From Euborellia annulipes (lineage: Eukaryota; Arthropoda; Insecta; Dermaptera; Anisolabididae): DNA of 64,000 nucleotides. The stretch lies in the NCBI GenBank assembly GCA_023213315.1, contig JAKCPI010000953.1, positions 62,001 to 126,000 on the forward strand, given 5' to 3'. A model generated the notes under the pieces. That model was given only the letters and a program-made list of their open reading frames with translations, ran no database searches and had not been told where the DNA came from. The position numbers and the translations under genes are program-made. Shown one piece after another: positions 1 to 10,885 of the stretch; the stretch's first letter is position 1; every line of letters begins with the position of its first letter.

Positions 1-94
1 ATGGCGTTTAAAAAATTCAAAGTCCGCTTATATACTAGTTAGGCTTTTTATATGACAATGGCGACAATAAGAGACGTAAAAATAAGCATCTAGA

Positions 95-470
95 TAAAAT
101 CGGTCAAAGAGTAGCCTACTACTACTTTACTGATGTACTTTTTCAATTTTTTTTTTTCGATTTTCTCAAAATATAACGATCATAAATCATTTATTTTTTA
201 GATGCTCTTTAAAATGTATATTCTCATTTTGCTCTCATAATTATTTGAAGTCCACTTGTATGTACTTCATAATAAAGAATAGGAGATTGGTTGCTAGGGT
301 GACAATAAATATTTTTCTATGTTTATATTCTAATGTACCGAACTGTATGAAATTAAATATATATCGACAAAAAAATATTTTTCTGACAAGCACATAACCT
401 AACTTTTAATTACCAAAGGTTAGATAATGTTATATGCTGTGGGACCAGTCACACCAGATTGTTTTATTTA
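95..470 (+). repeat. Family A repeat, partial (left part missing)
   Basis: The segment matches the right two thirds of the family A consensus seen in more complete copies such as 2421-3099. It has the TACTTTACTGATGTACTTTT block, the TTTTTAGATGCTCTTTAAAA block, and a decayed right-hand hairpin ending CCAGTCACACCAGATT near 460. Several substitutions in the hairpin suggest an old copy. Confidence 0.75.
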
Positions 471-475
471 TAAGG

Positions 476-969
476 GTAACCGAACCCTTAAACAATGAAG
501 CAATCTTTATTTTCTTAGAAAATTCTAAGAGAAGAGGGTGGTCACGAAATTTTATTTAAACTCTCTCCCCTGTTTCTGATAAAATGTCAAATTTGAAAAT
601 CTAACAATGCAAAAAGAGAAAGTATAAATATCTAAAGAAATATAATATTAATAAAAAAAAAAAAAACTAACTCCAATAAATCCCTTGAGAAAACGGAAAG
701 AGATAATCTTATTTTATATTATAAATCCGGACGATTAACAATTTCAAACTCGTCGACTCAGCACTTTGGTTAAATTTTTTTTATATAGTATAAAGTGAAT
801 GAAGGCTATATAATAAAAAGACCTTGTATCTAAACATATTTTCAAAATCTACAAATATTATGAAAAGCTTAGACAGTATTTAAACTCTGATATTAAGAAA
901 TCGGTTTCTTGCTTTCCATTTGTCATTTCGAATAAAAGAATCGTGCGAAATCCTAATAAAAAAAAAAAA
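476..969. other. AT-rich filler, no gene seen
   Basis: The stretch is AT-rich with short poly-A runs near 650 and 960. I see no splice-bounded exon, no coding frame of note, and no match to the repeat families that recur elsewhere in the window. Confidence 0.5.
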
Positions 970-1425
970 ATTCCTACAAAAGACATAATAATTTAGTTCC
1001 TGTCAGTGTCACGGCTAAAAGAGTGCGATAAATCTCTAGAGCTTTAAGCCTTTGAACAGCGGGTGGCCAATCGACCATATTTGGATTAATTCTTTCTTTG
1101 GAACAAAATATTCCGTGCTGAAAAGGAGACTTATCTTAGGTGTCTGAATCAACCCTGAAGCACCCACTCTGTTTGAATTTCACTGGAATGCAAAGTGGAT
1201 CCCTGAGGAAGAAGGAATGCCTGCCTCTTCATCCCAGTAACAAGCTGCTATTTAGACTGCACGTTGGATCGCAGAAGAACCAAGTGTTTGCTTAGGGTAA
1301 AGTCGATGGTGGTCAGAACCTCTTGAGGACACACATTGATTTTTTGGACAGACAATCCTTTGACTTTATCCAAACACTCTGTATTATATTGGTTTGGAAA
1401 ACATGCCCTTCCCATCTCTGTCAAG
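970..1425 (-). pseudogene. Degenerate coding-like segment, unrecognised
   Basis: Read on the minus strand, an ATG at 1415 in a fair context opens a 55-codon frame beginning MGRACFPNQY and closed by TAG at 1248. The same frame then runs another 32 codons to TGA. Further downstream a different frame stays open for about 37 codons (NPNMVDWPPAVQRLKALEIY and on). The segment is richer in GC than its surroundings and is preceded on the minus strand by a T33 tract and a possible AG acceptor near 1418. I do not recognise the family. It could be a frameshifted gene or transposon relic, or chance. Confidence 0.35.
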
Positions 1426-1450
1426 TTAACTAACTAGGCCACGGAAGAAG

Positions 1451-1451
1451 A

Positions 1452-1483
<32 letters not shown>
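1451..1483. repeat. Poly-A tract of about 33 bases
   Basis: An uninterrupted A run. On the plus strand it looks like the tail of a retroposed sequence lying at 1000-1450. On the minus strand it is a T tract just upstream of the coding-like frame at 1415. No target duplication was established. Confidence 0.8.
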
Positions 1484-1484
<1 letters not shown>

Positions 1485-1669
1485 AGATCGAATTAGGTTG
1501 GCCTTGGTTTAGACAACTCCATCTAATTATTTTGATCGTCGGATTTATTACATAATAGGGTATATTCAATTGAAAAAGAAAATTTGATTTGAAGTTTTTT
1601 TTTCCGGCTGCAGGAAAAAAACAATTAACAATATTTGAATACTTATTATTAGTAATTTAAAAAAAAAAA

Positions 1670-1975
1670 GGATAAGTAAAAAGGAGAAGAAAATCAGCAG
1701 CTAGTTGTATTTCATTATTTTATTCCCATCACTTTGACGTTTCGATCCCGGTTGGGATCATGTATAACAAGAGATGAAAAAATTAGTATCGGGAAAAACA
1801 TTATCAATTAAAAATTTTTATCTTAGAGTACGATCAAATTTTAGAATATATTTCTACAAGGCTCTTACAACTAAATACAAAAATTTTTAAGAAAACCCGG
1901 GATCGAATCTTCATGATGGGAATAAAATAATGAAATACATCTAGCTGCTGATTTTCTTCTCCATTTTACTTATCC
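1670..1975. repeat. Foldback element with ~80-bp arms
   Basis: The left arm (1670-1756) and right arm (1894-1975) are reverse complements with few mismatches. Both contain GATAAGTAAAA, GAAAATCAGCAGCTAG and TTCATTATTTTATTCCC or their complements. The spacer is AT-rich and noncoding. The arms end in a sequence resembling the GATCGAAACGTC end shared by several repeats here. It is a probable MITE or foldback transposon, class unknown. Confidence 0.75.
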
Positions 1976-1983
1976 TGAGGACG

Positions 1984-2420
1984 GTCCAACGATTTTGATT
2001 AAAATTCAAAAAATCAATTATTTTTTAGATGCTCTTTAAAATGTATATTCACATTTTACCATTGAAATCTTTTGATGACCACTTTACTCTTTTTTTTTAA
2101 AAACACACTTTTTTTTCTCATTCACTCTCATATTCACACAGTCTTTTCGGCAACTTAGGCCATTTAAGACTTTTACGATAACCGTTATTTAATAATATAT
2201 ATTTATTTGGGGTCCAGGCATTCTTATTTAAGCCATCTGGTATCCAAATGGCTTAAATAAAATCATCGGACTGCCTGGGTCCGAACCCGCGACGTTTGGT
2301 ATACAAGGTTAGCACGCTAACCGCTATACCAAGCCCCGAGGGCCACATTACTCTTGTACTTCATAGGAAAGATAGGAGAAATGGTTGCTATGGTTACAAA
2401 ATATAAATATTTTCCCATAC
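1984..2420 (+). repeat. Family A repeat fragment split by a SINE
   Basis: Family A sequence occupies 1984-2090 and resumes at about 2346-2420 (CTTGTACTTCATAGGAAAGATAGG). A minus-strand SINE sits in between. A second family A copy begins at 2421, so this is an older copy interrupted twice. Confidence 0.75.
2091..2345 (-). mobile_element. SINE1, tRNA-derived, full length
   Basis: Read on the minus strand, a tRNA-like head with box A (TGGTATAGCGG type) and a box B-like CGGGTTCGGACCC is followed by the conserved ATCATTTAAGCC body and a CTAAGTTGCCGAAAAGACTG tail ending in A-rich sequence. It interrupts family A and is flanked by TTACTCT at 2084-2090 and 2348-2354, a plausible target-site duplication of 7-10 bp. 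It is a Pol III-type retroposon, not a functional tRNA. Confidence 0.85.
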
Positions 2421-3099
2421 TTTTTTACTTTCTCTTACCTCTATATATATGTTAATATATATAAAGAGAGAAAGTATTTGTTTCATGTCACAAATTCGAT
2501 GTCGAGATTTTGATGGATATACACGTTTTGAGGTCCCCTGAATCCAAAAAAGTGGTTTTCGCGACATGGTCTGTCTGTGTGTGTGTGTGGTGTGTGTCTG
2601 TAAACAAAATATCTCAAGAACGAAAAGAGCTAGGAGGTTGAAATTGTATATTTAAGTTAGGCACCCTCCCTGAGACGTGACACGAAGCTTTTGAACAAAA
2701 TCGACCAAAGAGTACTAGTACTTTACTGATGCACTTTTTCAGTTTTTTTCGATTATCTCTAAATTTGCTCCAACGATTTTTTTTTTTAATTCAAAAATCA
2801 ATTATTTTTTAGATCTCTCTATAAAATGTATATTCTCATTTTGCGATTGAAATCTTCTGAAGACCACTTTACTCTTGTACTCCATAGAAAAGATAGGAGA
2901 AATGGTTGCAATGGTAACAAATTATAAATATTTTGCCATACTTATAAATTTTACATCTTGAAAATCGAATGTACCAGTACTGTCGGAAACTAAATACATG
3001 TCGACACAAAATCTGGTGTGACAGCACAGAACACAACTTTTTTTTACCGAAGGTAAGAGAAAGCTGTGTGCTGTGCGCCAGTCACACCAGATTTTTTTA
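2421..3099 (+). repeat. Family A repeat, near full length
   Basis: This is the best plus-orientation copy. It begins with a terminal hairpin (ACTTTCTCTTACC ... AGAGAGAAAGTA), continues through the TCAAAAATTCGATGTCGAGA and GACATGGTCTGTCTGTG blocks, the TACTTTACTGATGCAC block and the AATGGTTGCAATGGTAACAA block. It ends in a larger hairpin (ATCTGGTGTGACAGCACAG ... CAGTCACACCAGAT). It has no coding frame, and no transposase or reverse transcriptase. It is presumably non-autonomous. Confidence 0.85.
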
Positions 3100-3236
3100 A
3101 ACACTCATACTTTTTTTCCCATTCACACTCAAATTCACACACACATACACACAGTCTTTTCGGCAACTTCGGCCATTTAAGACTTTAAACAATTCTCGTT
3201 ATTTGTAAATATATCTATTGGGGTTTATTTAAGCCA
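3100..3236 (-). mobile_element. SINE1 fragment (tail part)
   Basis: The segment has the SINE1 tail in minus orientation: CCCATTCACACTC, CACACAGTCTTTTCGGCAAC and GGCCATTTAAGACTTT, then TATTGGGGTTTATTTAAGCCA. The tRNA-like head is absent. It abuts a family A copy on each side. Confidence 0.75.
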
Positions 3237-3460
3237 ATTTTCCCATACTTATAAATTTTACATTTTGAAATTCGAATGTTCTGGCTAAATGGCTTAGATC
3301 AAAAGCCAAATAATAAATAAAAATTCTAATGTAACCCCTGTCGGAAACTAAATACATGTCGACATAAAAAATCTAGTGTGACAGTACAGAACACAACTTT
3401 CGATTACCGAAGGAAAGAGAAAGTTGTATGTTGTGCGACCAGTCACATCAGATTTTTTTA
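3237..3460 (+). repeat. Family A repeat, right-hand part
   Basis: The right part of family A is present: the ATACTTATAAATTTTACAT block, TGTCGGAAACTAAATACATG, and a clear terminal hairpin from ATCTAGTGTGACAGTACAG to CAGTCACATCAGATTTTTTT. A short SINE-like piece with TGGCTAAATGGCTTAGAT lies inside at about 3281-3320. Confidence 0.7.
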
Positions 3461-3622
3461 AATTCGTTTAAGGTCTTTTTCTGCATCGGAGGACATTTAG
3501 ACTCTCGTCCCTCTTTATTTTAATTGATTTGTATCCAATTGAATTGAAATAAATTTTGTCGCCTGTTACGGGATGCGAAAATGGCCAGCACGCTAACCAC
3601 TACAACAGAGCCTAAGGGCTTA
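3461..3622 (-). mobile_element. SINE2, tRNA-derived
   Basis: On the minus strand the element begins with a tRNA-like head (box A-like GTTGTAGTGGTTAGCGTGCT) and a degenerate box B, continues through an AATTCAATTGGATACAAATC body, and ends CCTCCGATGCAGAAAAAGAC. The same tail recurs in other SINE2 pieces at 6380, 10025, 22945 and 47480, which identifies the family. Confidence 0.7.
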
Positions 3623-3639
3623 TATAGAAAAATTTAAAA

Positions 3640-3965
3640 ATATTTACTGTACTTATTATAAATTGGCTATCAATTAATTTATAAAAATAAAAATTATCTC
3701 AAATGTCGAAAAAAGACCTTAAAAAAAATTATTAATGAGAAATAAATATAATTTTAAAAAAGTCCTTTTTTTTAGAATATCTATAATAGACTAGATTTTT
3801 TTTAATTTCCTTTTCTCTTGTTTCAGATGTAACCTGGACGTGGCGTCCTTCAAGATCGACGCCCCAAGATACCTTTGAGATGCCTCCTGTGCACATCGTC
3901 TTCTAGATGCTGCTCTCTTACCACCGGTAAGTCCATTTTTAATTTCCATCTAACTTATTTTTCTT
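3640..3965 (+). repeat. Duplicated block 1 containing exon e1a
   Basis: This block matches 10800-11850 across the GGCTATCAATTAATTTATAA stretch, the AAATGTCGAAAAAAGACCTT stretch, the pre-exon region TTAATGAGAAATAAATATAA, the exon itself and the start of the downstream intron (GTAAGTCCATTTTTAA). The second copy carries a family A insertion that this copy lacks, so this one serves as the empty site. Confidence 0.8.
3827..3926 (+). other. Exon e1a, probably 5' UTR or alternative first exon
   Basis: The acceptor is strong (TTTTCTCTTGTTTCAG) and the donor is CCACCG|GTAAGT. The interior is GC-richer than the flanks. No frame is open throughout. An ATG at 3907 gives MLLSYHR and would join exon e3 (starting A|TCT TGG) in frame, adding 15 residues to the e3 start, but its context is weak. 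The exon is about 85% similar to e1b at 11706-11817, and both end in CG before GTAAGT. It most likely carries leader sequence or an alternative N-terminus of the gene whose coding exons lie downstream. No start site or promoter is evident. Confidence 0.6.
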
Positions 3966-5400
3966 TAATTTTTAAAAAAAGTTTTTCTTGACATAATTCC
4001 CACGCTCAGAGTCACCCTAAAAAAAAAATAACCCATCACCTGGACCACCTACAACCATTAGTACTTAGAGAACAAATGAACTAAATCAATAATCATTTTC
4101 ATTCATAAACAAACCTTTTGTTGTTGGTGTCTAAAAAAAAATTAAAAATACAATGGCCTGTTAACTTAAGTGTTTTTGCAGCTGAATGTTCTTTCAGGTA
4201 GAATATTTCCTCTTATAGTTGACTATTTCAAATTCATTTATTATAAACATTTAGATTTTTTTGAAATCATGATTGTGTTGTTACATATTAACAAAATCAC
4301 GTTCATAAAGTTCAAATCACCTACATTAACTAAAACTACCGGTCATTATATAGAAGCCATGTTTTAAGTGAAAAAAAATCCCATTACGGTGCACGTTTAG
4401 GGTTTGTTAAACGTCTCCGCAATTATCTAAATAGGCTCTAGTTGGTGTTTGGAGTAAATTGGATTGAAGAAACTGACGATATTGGTGGTCCTTTGGTGTT
4501 GACATAGAAAAGATTGCTTTTGCCATTTCCTGTTACAATTATTATATAAAATAAGGTGTCATATCTGGCAGGTGTTAAAATAGAACCGAGCGCTTAATCT
4601 TGGTTAGTAATTAAGTTAAGGCGGTGGTCCAGGATGATTAGAGAGATGTAGATGCGATTTGGGATTCAAATTGAAATAGCCGCCCTCAGGGTCTGGTGCT
4701 GTTGGCCGGGTAACTTGGTAGGAGCTAATTTACACACGTGAAAATCAGCCCAGATACACGAGAAAAAAAAATTAGAATAACAATCGATTGGAATTTTATT
4801 TAAATGGAAGTTAAGGGTATAATTTAATGAAAGTGAATTCGAAAAATATGTAGAATAGTTTGAATACCTTAGGAATTTTTTTTTTTTAGAAATCAACATT
4901 CTTTTGGAATTATTCTTTATATAGGAAAAAAAAATTCACTTTCAAAATATAACTAAATTAGGGAAGACGCGGTCTCCCTATGAATAATATTATATTATTA
5001 TATATTTAAATAAAATTACCATGTATAATAAATTGATTAATTTTAAAGAACTTACTACTTACGGAATGATTATCTTTAATTGGTGAAATATACCTTCGAG
5101 CCAAATAGGCCTGTTATTTTTTGGTTCTGTCTGGAATTTGTTAATTTGTTTATTCTCTCTTTCTTAATCATTAGTGTCAGAAGGGATTATTCTTACGAGA
5201 TTACTGAGATGGGTTCACGTTTCCTTCCTCAGATATCATTGTTAGAGTTGCTATTTTAAGTCAGCTTAATTGTTGTATCTCTTCGACTTTTATTTTCAAC
5301 AAATAAATTGTCACTTTCTCTTACGATAGAGGTAGAGATTTTGCTTGTCATCCCAAGTGGTCACCTGTCGAACGATGAAATTATATTGGTCACCAATTGA
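3966..5400. other. Intronic AT-rich sequence, no gene seen
   Basis: I see no exon with paired splice sites and no match to the recurring repeats. A T-rich minus-strand frame near 4666-4899 and a plus-strand frame at 4170-4367 are low-complexity and look like chance. Confidence 0.5.
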
Positions 5401-5402
5401 TT

Positions 5403-5612
5403 TAAATAAATATGACTTTATATTTTTCATTTAAAATTGTTATATCGGTAGATATTTATTTTGTGGAGGCTTAGAATTCTTAAGTGGAGGAGTTAGTCAA
5501 AACAAATAAATAAAAAAAACATTTGTTGCTTCGATGGCAGGTCACTTTCTTCATCAGAACAATCGATTTTAGATTTTTAATTCTTGACTAATTTTATTTA
5601 TTTATTTTTTTT
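5403..5612 (+). repeat. Dispersed repeat F, copy 1
   Basis: It matches, inverted, the segment at 20777-20970. Shared blocks include ATGACTTTATATTTTTCATT, TTAAGTGGAGGAGTTAGTCA, GATGGCAGGTCACTTTCTTC and ATCAGAACAATCGATTTTAG. The CTGATGAAGAAAGTGACC motif (minus strand) resembles ends of unclassified invertebrate elements. No coding content. Confidence 0.75.
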
Positions 5613-5665
5613 ATTTATTTAAATTTTGATTAATTGATTTAGACTTTCTTGATTATTGTTACTAG

Positions 5666-6220
5666 AAATAAAAGACATTTTTTGAGGGCATAATTCGTGA
5701 TTTATTTTAACAAGTAATGAGTCAAAAAATCCAAGACATAGGCAGCCAAAATTGTTTCTTTTATTGTTGCCATTTAAATGTTGCTATTCACTCACTCTCA
5801 GTCCATGATAACACATAACAATTTGGTCTCAGAATTTATCGTATTATTAAAAATTTCTTTGGCCAATATGACCAAGAGGACTCATACAATTGACAATGGG
5901 TTGGCCCGATGAGGTCCGATGATGCGATCGAAACTTGGCCCTGCCACTTTACATTTAAATAAAAATTGAAAACACAACTGCTATGTTGCTCATTTGACGA
6001 TTTTCGTCAGAAGCCTTAAATGGCCAAATAAAAGAAATATTTTGTGGCATAATTGTGATTTATTTTAACAAATAATAATACAAAACTGTTATTAATTACA
6101 ATATAACACAACGATTTGACTGCTCTGCAGAACTAGCTGCCGAAACGTTGAATTTTATTGTAATTAATAACACTTTTTGTATTATTATTTGCTAAAATAA
6201 ACCATGAATTATGTATTAAA
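5666..6220. repeat. Inverted-repeat element and related arm
   Basis: Arms at about 6026-6102 and 6158-6220 are reverse complements (TGTTATTAATTACAAT against ATTGTAATTAATAACA, and GTGATTTATTTTAACAAATA against its complement). The spacer contains CTGCCGAAACGTTG. A related arm (GGCATAATTCGTGATTTATT) lies at 5690-5735. It is a probable MITE or foldback. Confidence 0.6.
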
Positions 6221-6435
6221 AAAAAGCCTTTTCGACATTTAGACCCAGTCTTAATTTTTCTAAATTAATTGGATATCCAATGTAATTTAGAAAAATTTTC
6301 ATCGCGAACCCCTGACCTCAAGTACAGGGCCCAGAGAAATTAATATTACAAAAAAATCATACCAATCATTTGAAATAAATGAGTATATGGTCTAAATGGC
6401 CTTAGATGCCGAAAAAGACCTTAAAACAAATATAA
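6215..6435. repeat. SINE2 remnants
   Basis: GCCTTTTCGACATTTAGACC near 6228 is the SINE2 tail in minus orientation. TGGTCTAAATGGCCTTAGAT followed by GCCGAAAAAGACCTTAAA at 6389-6426 is the plus-oriented tail. No intact tRNA-like head is present. Confidence 0.55.
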
Positions 6436-8215
6436 AAAATATTATAAAACACATTTTGGCATGCATTAATAATAATTAAATAAAATTTTACTAACTACTA
6501 CTTTTTTACTATTATTAATTAATATATAATAAACTACGATTCATGTTTTTTAATTTTGCCCTTTAGACCATTAGGAGCGTTTCATGTTATTTATAATCTA
6601 AATCAATTAATCCATATTAATATTGTTTATCAAATATGCGCATTTAAAATTTTTATTAGAAATCATCCTTATACATACATTTATAATAATGTATTTAATT
6701 TAGTCAAAAATTCAATTTATTATAATACAATTATATTTAACAATTAAAATGACCGATGAACGACAACAGAAAAAAATTTATTTATTTGTCTTCGTAATTA
6801 AATACAACGTTTGGGCCATTCACTCTGTGACTTTTCTTCATGTCATATTTAGAGATTGTAGATCGATTTGATTGACATTTCTAATCTAAACCGAAACAAT
6901 TTGAATAAACAAATATTCCAATTCACACTGACAAATATTATTTTTTTGTTTGATTATCCAAAAATTATATAATCACTACGCTGAAATCTATAGATGATAA
7001 AGTAAAATTTTTTTTTTTTTACTAACTAAAATAAACAAATAAAAAACAAGTTTAATATAATGCTTTATTTATATTCAAGGTAGATTTTTTTTTGAGTGTC
7101 CTCATTTTTTTTTTCTTGTTTATATAATTCATATAAATGATTCAATGGTTCTTACCACATAAGAAGTTTGATGATTTATAAAAAAAAAAAAAAAAAAATG
7201 AAATCGGTTCACATGATTATAATAATAAATAAAAATTTTCTTTTCTCTTGATTTATGAGCTCACTAGGATGCCTTTCGGCCTTGAAAATTAGGATTAGAA
7301 TAAATTAGACCAGAATTTTTTGATCTCTATTATCTGAATTCTCATGAATATCTAAACTGCTACTGTTTATTAGATGAATATCAATAAAATCTTAATAACA
7401 AAATTGAAGAGGAACAATCATCTGATATCGAATTTTGGTATTAGCTCGAGGGGAAAAAGAGAGGGGAGTTTGTTTATTTTTTTTTTTTTTCTTCTTTTAC
7501 TGTGTGCGTGTTCTTTCGGCGTTACTCATTATATTTTTTTCGGCTGCCGGCTTTTTGATTTGACTAATCATAAGAAGTCTCTCTTTCTATCTAAGCAAAG
7601 TAATTCGGCGAAAAAATCGGGTGGTCGTTTTGCATCCGATCGCCTTTAATCAGAAGGGCTTGAAGCGAAGAAATAAATAAAAAAAAAAGAAACAACGCTC
7701 GTGTAATACGGATCCCTAGATACTATCTTCACCTGGGAGCGTATCTTCATCGGGATCGGAGCGGCTTGTTTTTAATATGCGAGGTGTCTAGACGTGAGCA
7801 CTGGCTTCATTATAGGCTGCCAAGATTACTACACGCTCGAATTACCCTAAGGACGAATCATGCCAAGTGTAATTTTATCGATACAATCGAAATTATAGTC
7901 TGATCTTTAATTTGACACAATTTGGATTGGCTTCAACTTCCATTTCAAATAGAAAATCCCAGTAGCCTATCATATCAATCAATTAAAAGACTAAACTTAG
8001 CAGCATTATGATTATAATCTTACCTCATGCTATTATTACATCGATTAAGAAATAAGGCATTTGAGTTATAATAATTATAATGATATCTAACGATGAGCTG
8101 CCTATTAGGAATATAAAAAAAAACTGATGTGACTAAGAGCACAAATCTACTTATTTAAGTGACAGTATATTAATAATAATACATAAGGGTTGTTAAATAT
8201 CATTGTTCTATTGAG
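6436..8215. other. AT-rich sequence, no gene seen
   Basis: Short frames occur (for example 7374-7649, which begins MNINKILITK and contains a poly-phenylalanine/leucine run from a T tract), but none has a recognisable domain or supporting splice sites. Poly-A and poly-T tracts lie near 7008, 7181 and 7480. The only GC-richer part is 7600-7870, with no feature I can name. Confidence 0.5.
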
Positions 8216-8218
8216 GAA

Positions 8219-8420
8219 TCACTGGTGTAGTGGGCTAGAATGTTGGCTTCTACAAAGAAGATCCCTGTTCAAATCCTGGACGTACGGAATTTTTTCATTG
8301 AAAATAAAAATGTTTATTTTATATAAACAAATATTCAAGCAGGCTAGATTTAAATTTTGAATCTCACCACAATAACGCACAGGCAAATCTACGAGGAGAG
8401 GGAGTTGCTGTGACATAAAG
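8219..8420 (+). mobile_element. tRNA-like head, probable SINE relic
   Basis: The segment has box A-like TGGTGTAGTGGGC and box B-like TGTTCAAATCC, 40 bases apart, as in a tRNA-derived Pol III promoter. The expected acceptor-stem pairing is not evident, so this is a SINE or tRNA relic and not a functional tRNA. An AT-rich body follows. Confidence 0.45.
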
Positions 8421-9020
8421 AGGGAGGTAAAGAAGGTTCCTCTAAGTGATGGATTATTCGAAAGGAGTAGGCTACACGCCGGTGCTGAGAGAGTCCAGTC
8501 GTCCTCAAACTAGGTAGAACATCCTCCATAGCATAGAAGAGGTTGGATAAAAGGAACCAGAAATAAGGATTAGTTCACTAGCTAGAAATGAATGCAGGAG
8601 GAGTTAGATATAGGAAATAATGTAACTTCACGGGGTGCCGGTAGGCGGTTGAGCTTGAGGTGTGTGTCTTCATGCACGAAAGTACCTCGGGTAAATAAAC
8701 GGGGATACCCACATTATCCTATTTTAGTGAGGAAATTTATTAATGCAAACAATTTTTTTTGGAAAGAAAAACTTTCATGCGTTGGTTGGAATTTTATTTA
8801 TTTCATTAAAATAAAAAAAAAATTTAAGGGTTAAGTTTTTATTTTTTTTTTTTTTCACGGTCGAGTATCATTTCCAAACGACTGTTATCCGGTGCGGGCC
8901 GCCCCTCTCCCTTAACTACGCCACCGAAGGTCCCCAAGGCAATTATATACCCCAGGACAGGAAAAAAAAAATGGACTAACTTTGAATTCTATTTAAGAAA
9001 AGTCCATCTCCTTGTAATAA
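8421..9020. other. No gene; possible MITE end near 8900
   Basis: The sequence has moderate GC and no supported exon. A minus-strand GGTGGCGTAGTTAAGGGAG at about 8908-8926, followed by a GGGGCGG-type motif, resembles the ends of common eukaryotic MITEs. The partner end was not found. Confidence 0.4.
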
Positions 9021-9150
9021 TTTTTACTTTCTCTTATCTATATTATATAGCGAGAAATTATTGCGTTCATGTCAAAAATTCGATGTCGATATTTTTATGG
9101 GAATAATTTGTGTGATGTGCGTTAAGTCACACCTATTTATTCATTGAGAT
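9021..9150 (+). repeat. Family A fragment, internally deleted
   Basis: The terminal hairpin (ACTTTCTCTTATC ... AGCGAGAAATTATTG) and the TCAAAAATTCGATGTCGATA block are followed directly by a truncated right end with GTGATGTGCGTTAAGTCACACC, so about 500 bp of the interior is missing. Confidence 0.65.
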
Positions 9151-10100
9151 TATATAAAACAAAATTCCAAAATAATTTAAGGTCATAAAGTTGGCATAAT
9201 TTAATTATTAAACAACTCGATCGAAGGTGAATAATTTTTTTTTTTTTTTTGAACAGCATGTATTCAATTTGTTCTTGAAACCCTTATAATGGATTCACTT
9301 CTATGAATTGAAACATCCTATATTAACATAAACGCACAAAAACAAGCTCAAGTAGCGTTTTATCAATTAAAAAGTCAAGTTATTTAATAAGTCTATAACG
9401 CTGTCAGAAAATATTTATTAGAAAAAAAAAAACAAAAAAAAAAAACTCGTTGTTATTCAGGGGCTTGTCACATGAATAGGATGTTCCGTTCACTTGTCAT
9501 ACATCAATTCGTGACGTAACCAGAGCCACAGAGAGAGTCTTAACCTTAATACGATCGACGAGATTTTTGTTTTTCCTTATTCCCTGGACGTTTCTTTCAT
9601 AAAAGGGATACTATATTATGATGTTGGGGAGATGTTATGCTAATGTTATATTTTTACCTCTTTCAGCATACAAAGAGCTCATGTTTAAAGATGCCCCAGT
9701 TCATCAAATTTCAGTAGGTGATCCATCATTCTCTGTGTGCGTGTTTCATCTTCGTCTTGCGTTTTATCTCATGTGAACTCTCAAAACCCTGTCCTATATC
9801 TTTCGCTATGAATTGAGTCAGGTCCAAAACAAGTCCAAGAATCTCTTGATGTTATTTTCTTTTACCTATTAATATAAAGTGAAAAATTTTGACAATAGCC
9901 GTTATTATCCGTCCGTATTTATTTAAATCAATATATTTACTTGAAATCGATTTGCTTTTGAGCTTCTTTTTTTGGACATTGAAGATGTAACTTCGAAAAT
10001 TATTTTAGCAGAGGCTCAGGCCATCCTAGAAATATAATAGGAATGAGGTCTAAATGGTCTTAGAAGTCGAAAACAAATTTTTAAAAACTTATAATTAGTC
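9151..10100. other. No gene seen
   Basis: AT-rich sequence with T and A tracts near 9236 and 9430. No supported exon. A SINE2 tail follows at 10040 (AGGTCTAAATGGTCTTAGAA). Confidence 0.5.
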
Positions 10101-10106
10101 AGCTGA

Positions 10107-10370
10107 CCCGAGTAAAATAGATTAAAAATGTTCGAGGGATACACACGCCTGAGAGGTCTGCATAGTGAACCTTGAGGGACACACAGAGATATAATCCACA
10201 AGGAACACGCCCGCACCAGGGACACCCATTTTTCTTCTGGTCACTTTTGACCTACTGTGTGTGTCCCTGATGCGGGCGTGTGTATCCGTGTGTGTCCCTC
10301 AAGGTTCACTATGCAGACCTGCTGCAGGCGTGTGTATCCCTCATTCATTTTTAATCATTTTTACTCGGGG
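10107..10370. repeat. Foldback C, copy 1, with GGGACACAC repeats
   Basis: A long inverted repeat whose ends are CCCGAGTAAAA and TTTTTACTCGGG. The arms contain GGGATACACACGCC, CAGGTCTGCATAGTGAACC (or complement) and GGGACACACA units repeated several times. A second copy lies at 14197-14489. The short frames across it on either strand are by-products of the repeats. It is probably a non-autonomous foldback transposon of unknown class. Confidence 0.8.
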
Positions 10371-10528
10371 AGAGGAATTAAATAATTAAAAATATTATTT
10401 ATTTATTTTTACTGTTGACGTTTCGAGGTTGCTGTCGTCATAGGACTTAGTTTAGTTACATTATTAATATGTACAATATTAATTAATAATGGACGTTTTC
10501 CTGTATTTTAACAACTAGTCGTCTTAAT

Positions 10529-10765
10529 CAGGTCTATTCTCTAAAAACAGACGTTAAAATGTAATAACATCATAAATTGGGTGTTAAAAATTAAAGTAAT
10601 AACATTAGCGTTAAAAATGTTAAAAGCGACGTTAACATTTTACTTTTTAGCATCAGGTGTTAACGATTCATATGAAGATAGCTGTTTTCTGCTTGTTCGT
10701 GTTTTTACACCTTTCGATAACCTCTCGCGAATGCGCATTACTAACTTGATTTGTTACTGTGACTA
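10529..10765 (+). mobile_element. Family B MITE, copy 1, 3'-truncated
   Basis: It starts with the terminal repeat CAGGTCTATTCTCTAAAAAC and shares TTAACATTTTACTTTTTAGC and GATAACCTCTCGCG blocks with 38085-38685. The right terminal repeat is missing here, so the copy is truncated after TTGATTTGTTACT. No coding content. Confidence 0.75.
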
Positions 10766-10885
10766 GTAACAACACAAATACATATACAAATTTAAAAGTT
10801 AAAAAAATTGAAAACTCGTATAACTATTATAAATTGGCTATCAATTGATTTAAAAAAATGATCTCAAATGTCGAAAAAAGACCTT

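Noticed and set aside
5530..5570. Hammerhead ribozyme in repeat F
   Set aside because: CTGATGA is present on the minus strand but the expected stem II does not pair and GAAAC is altered.
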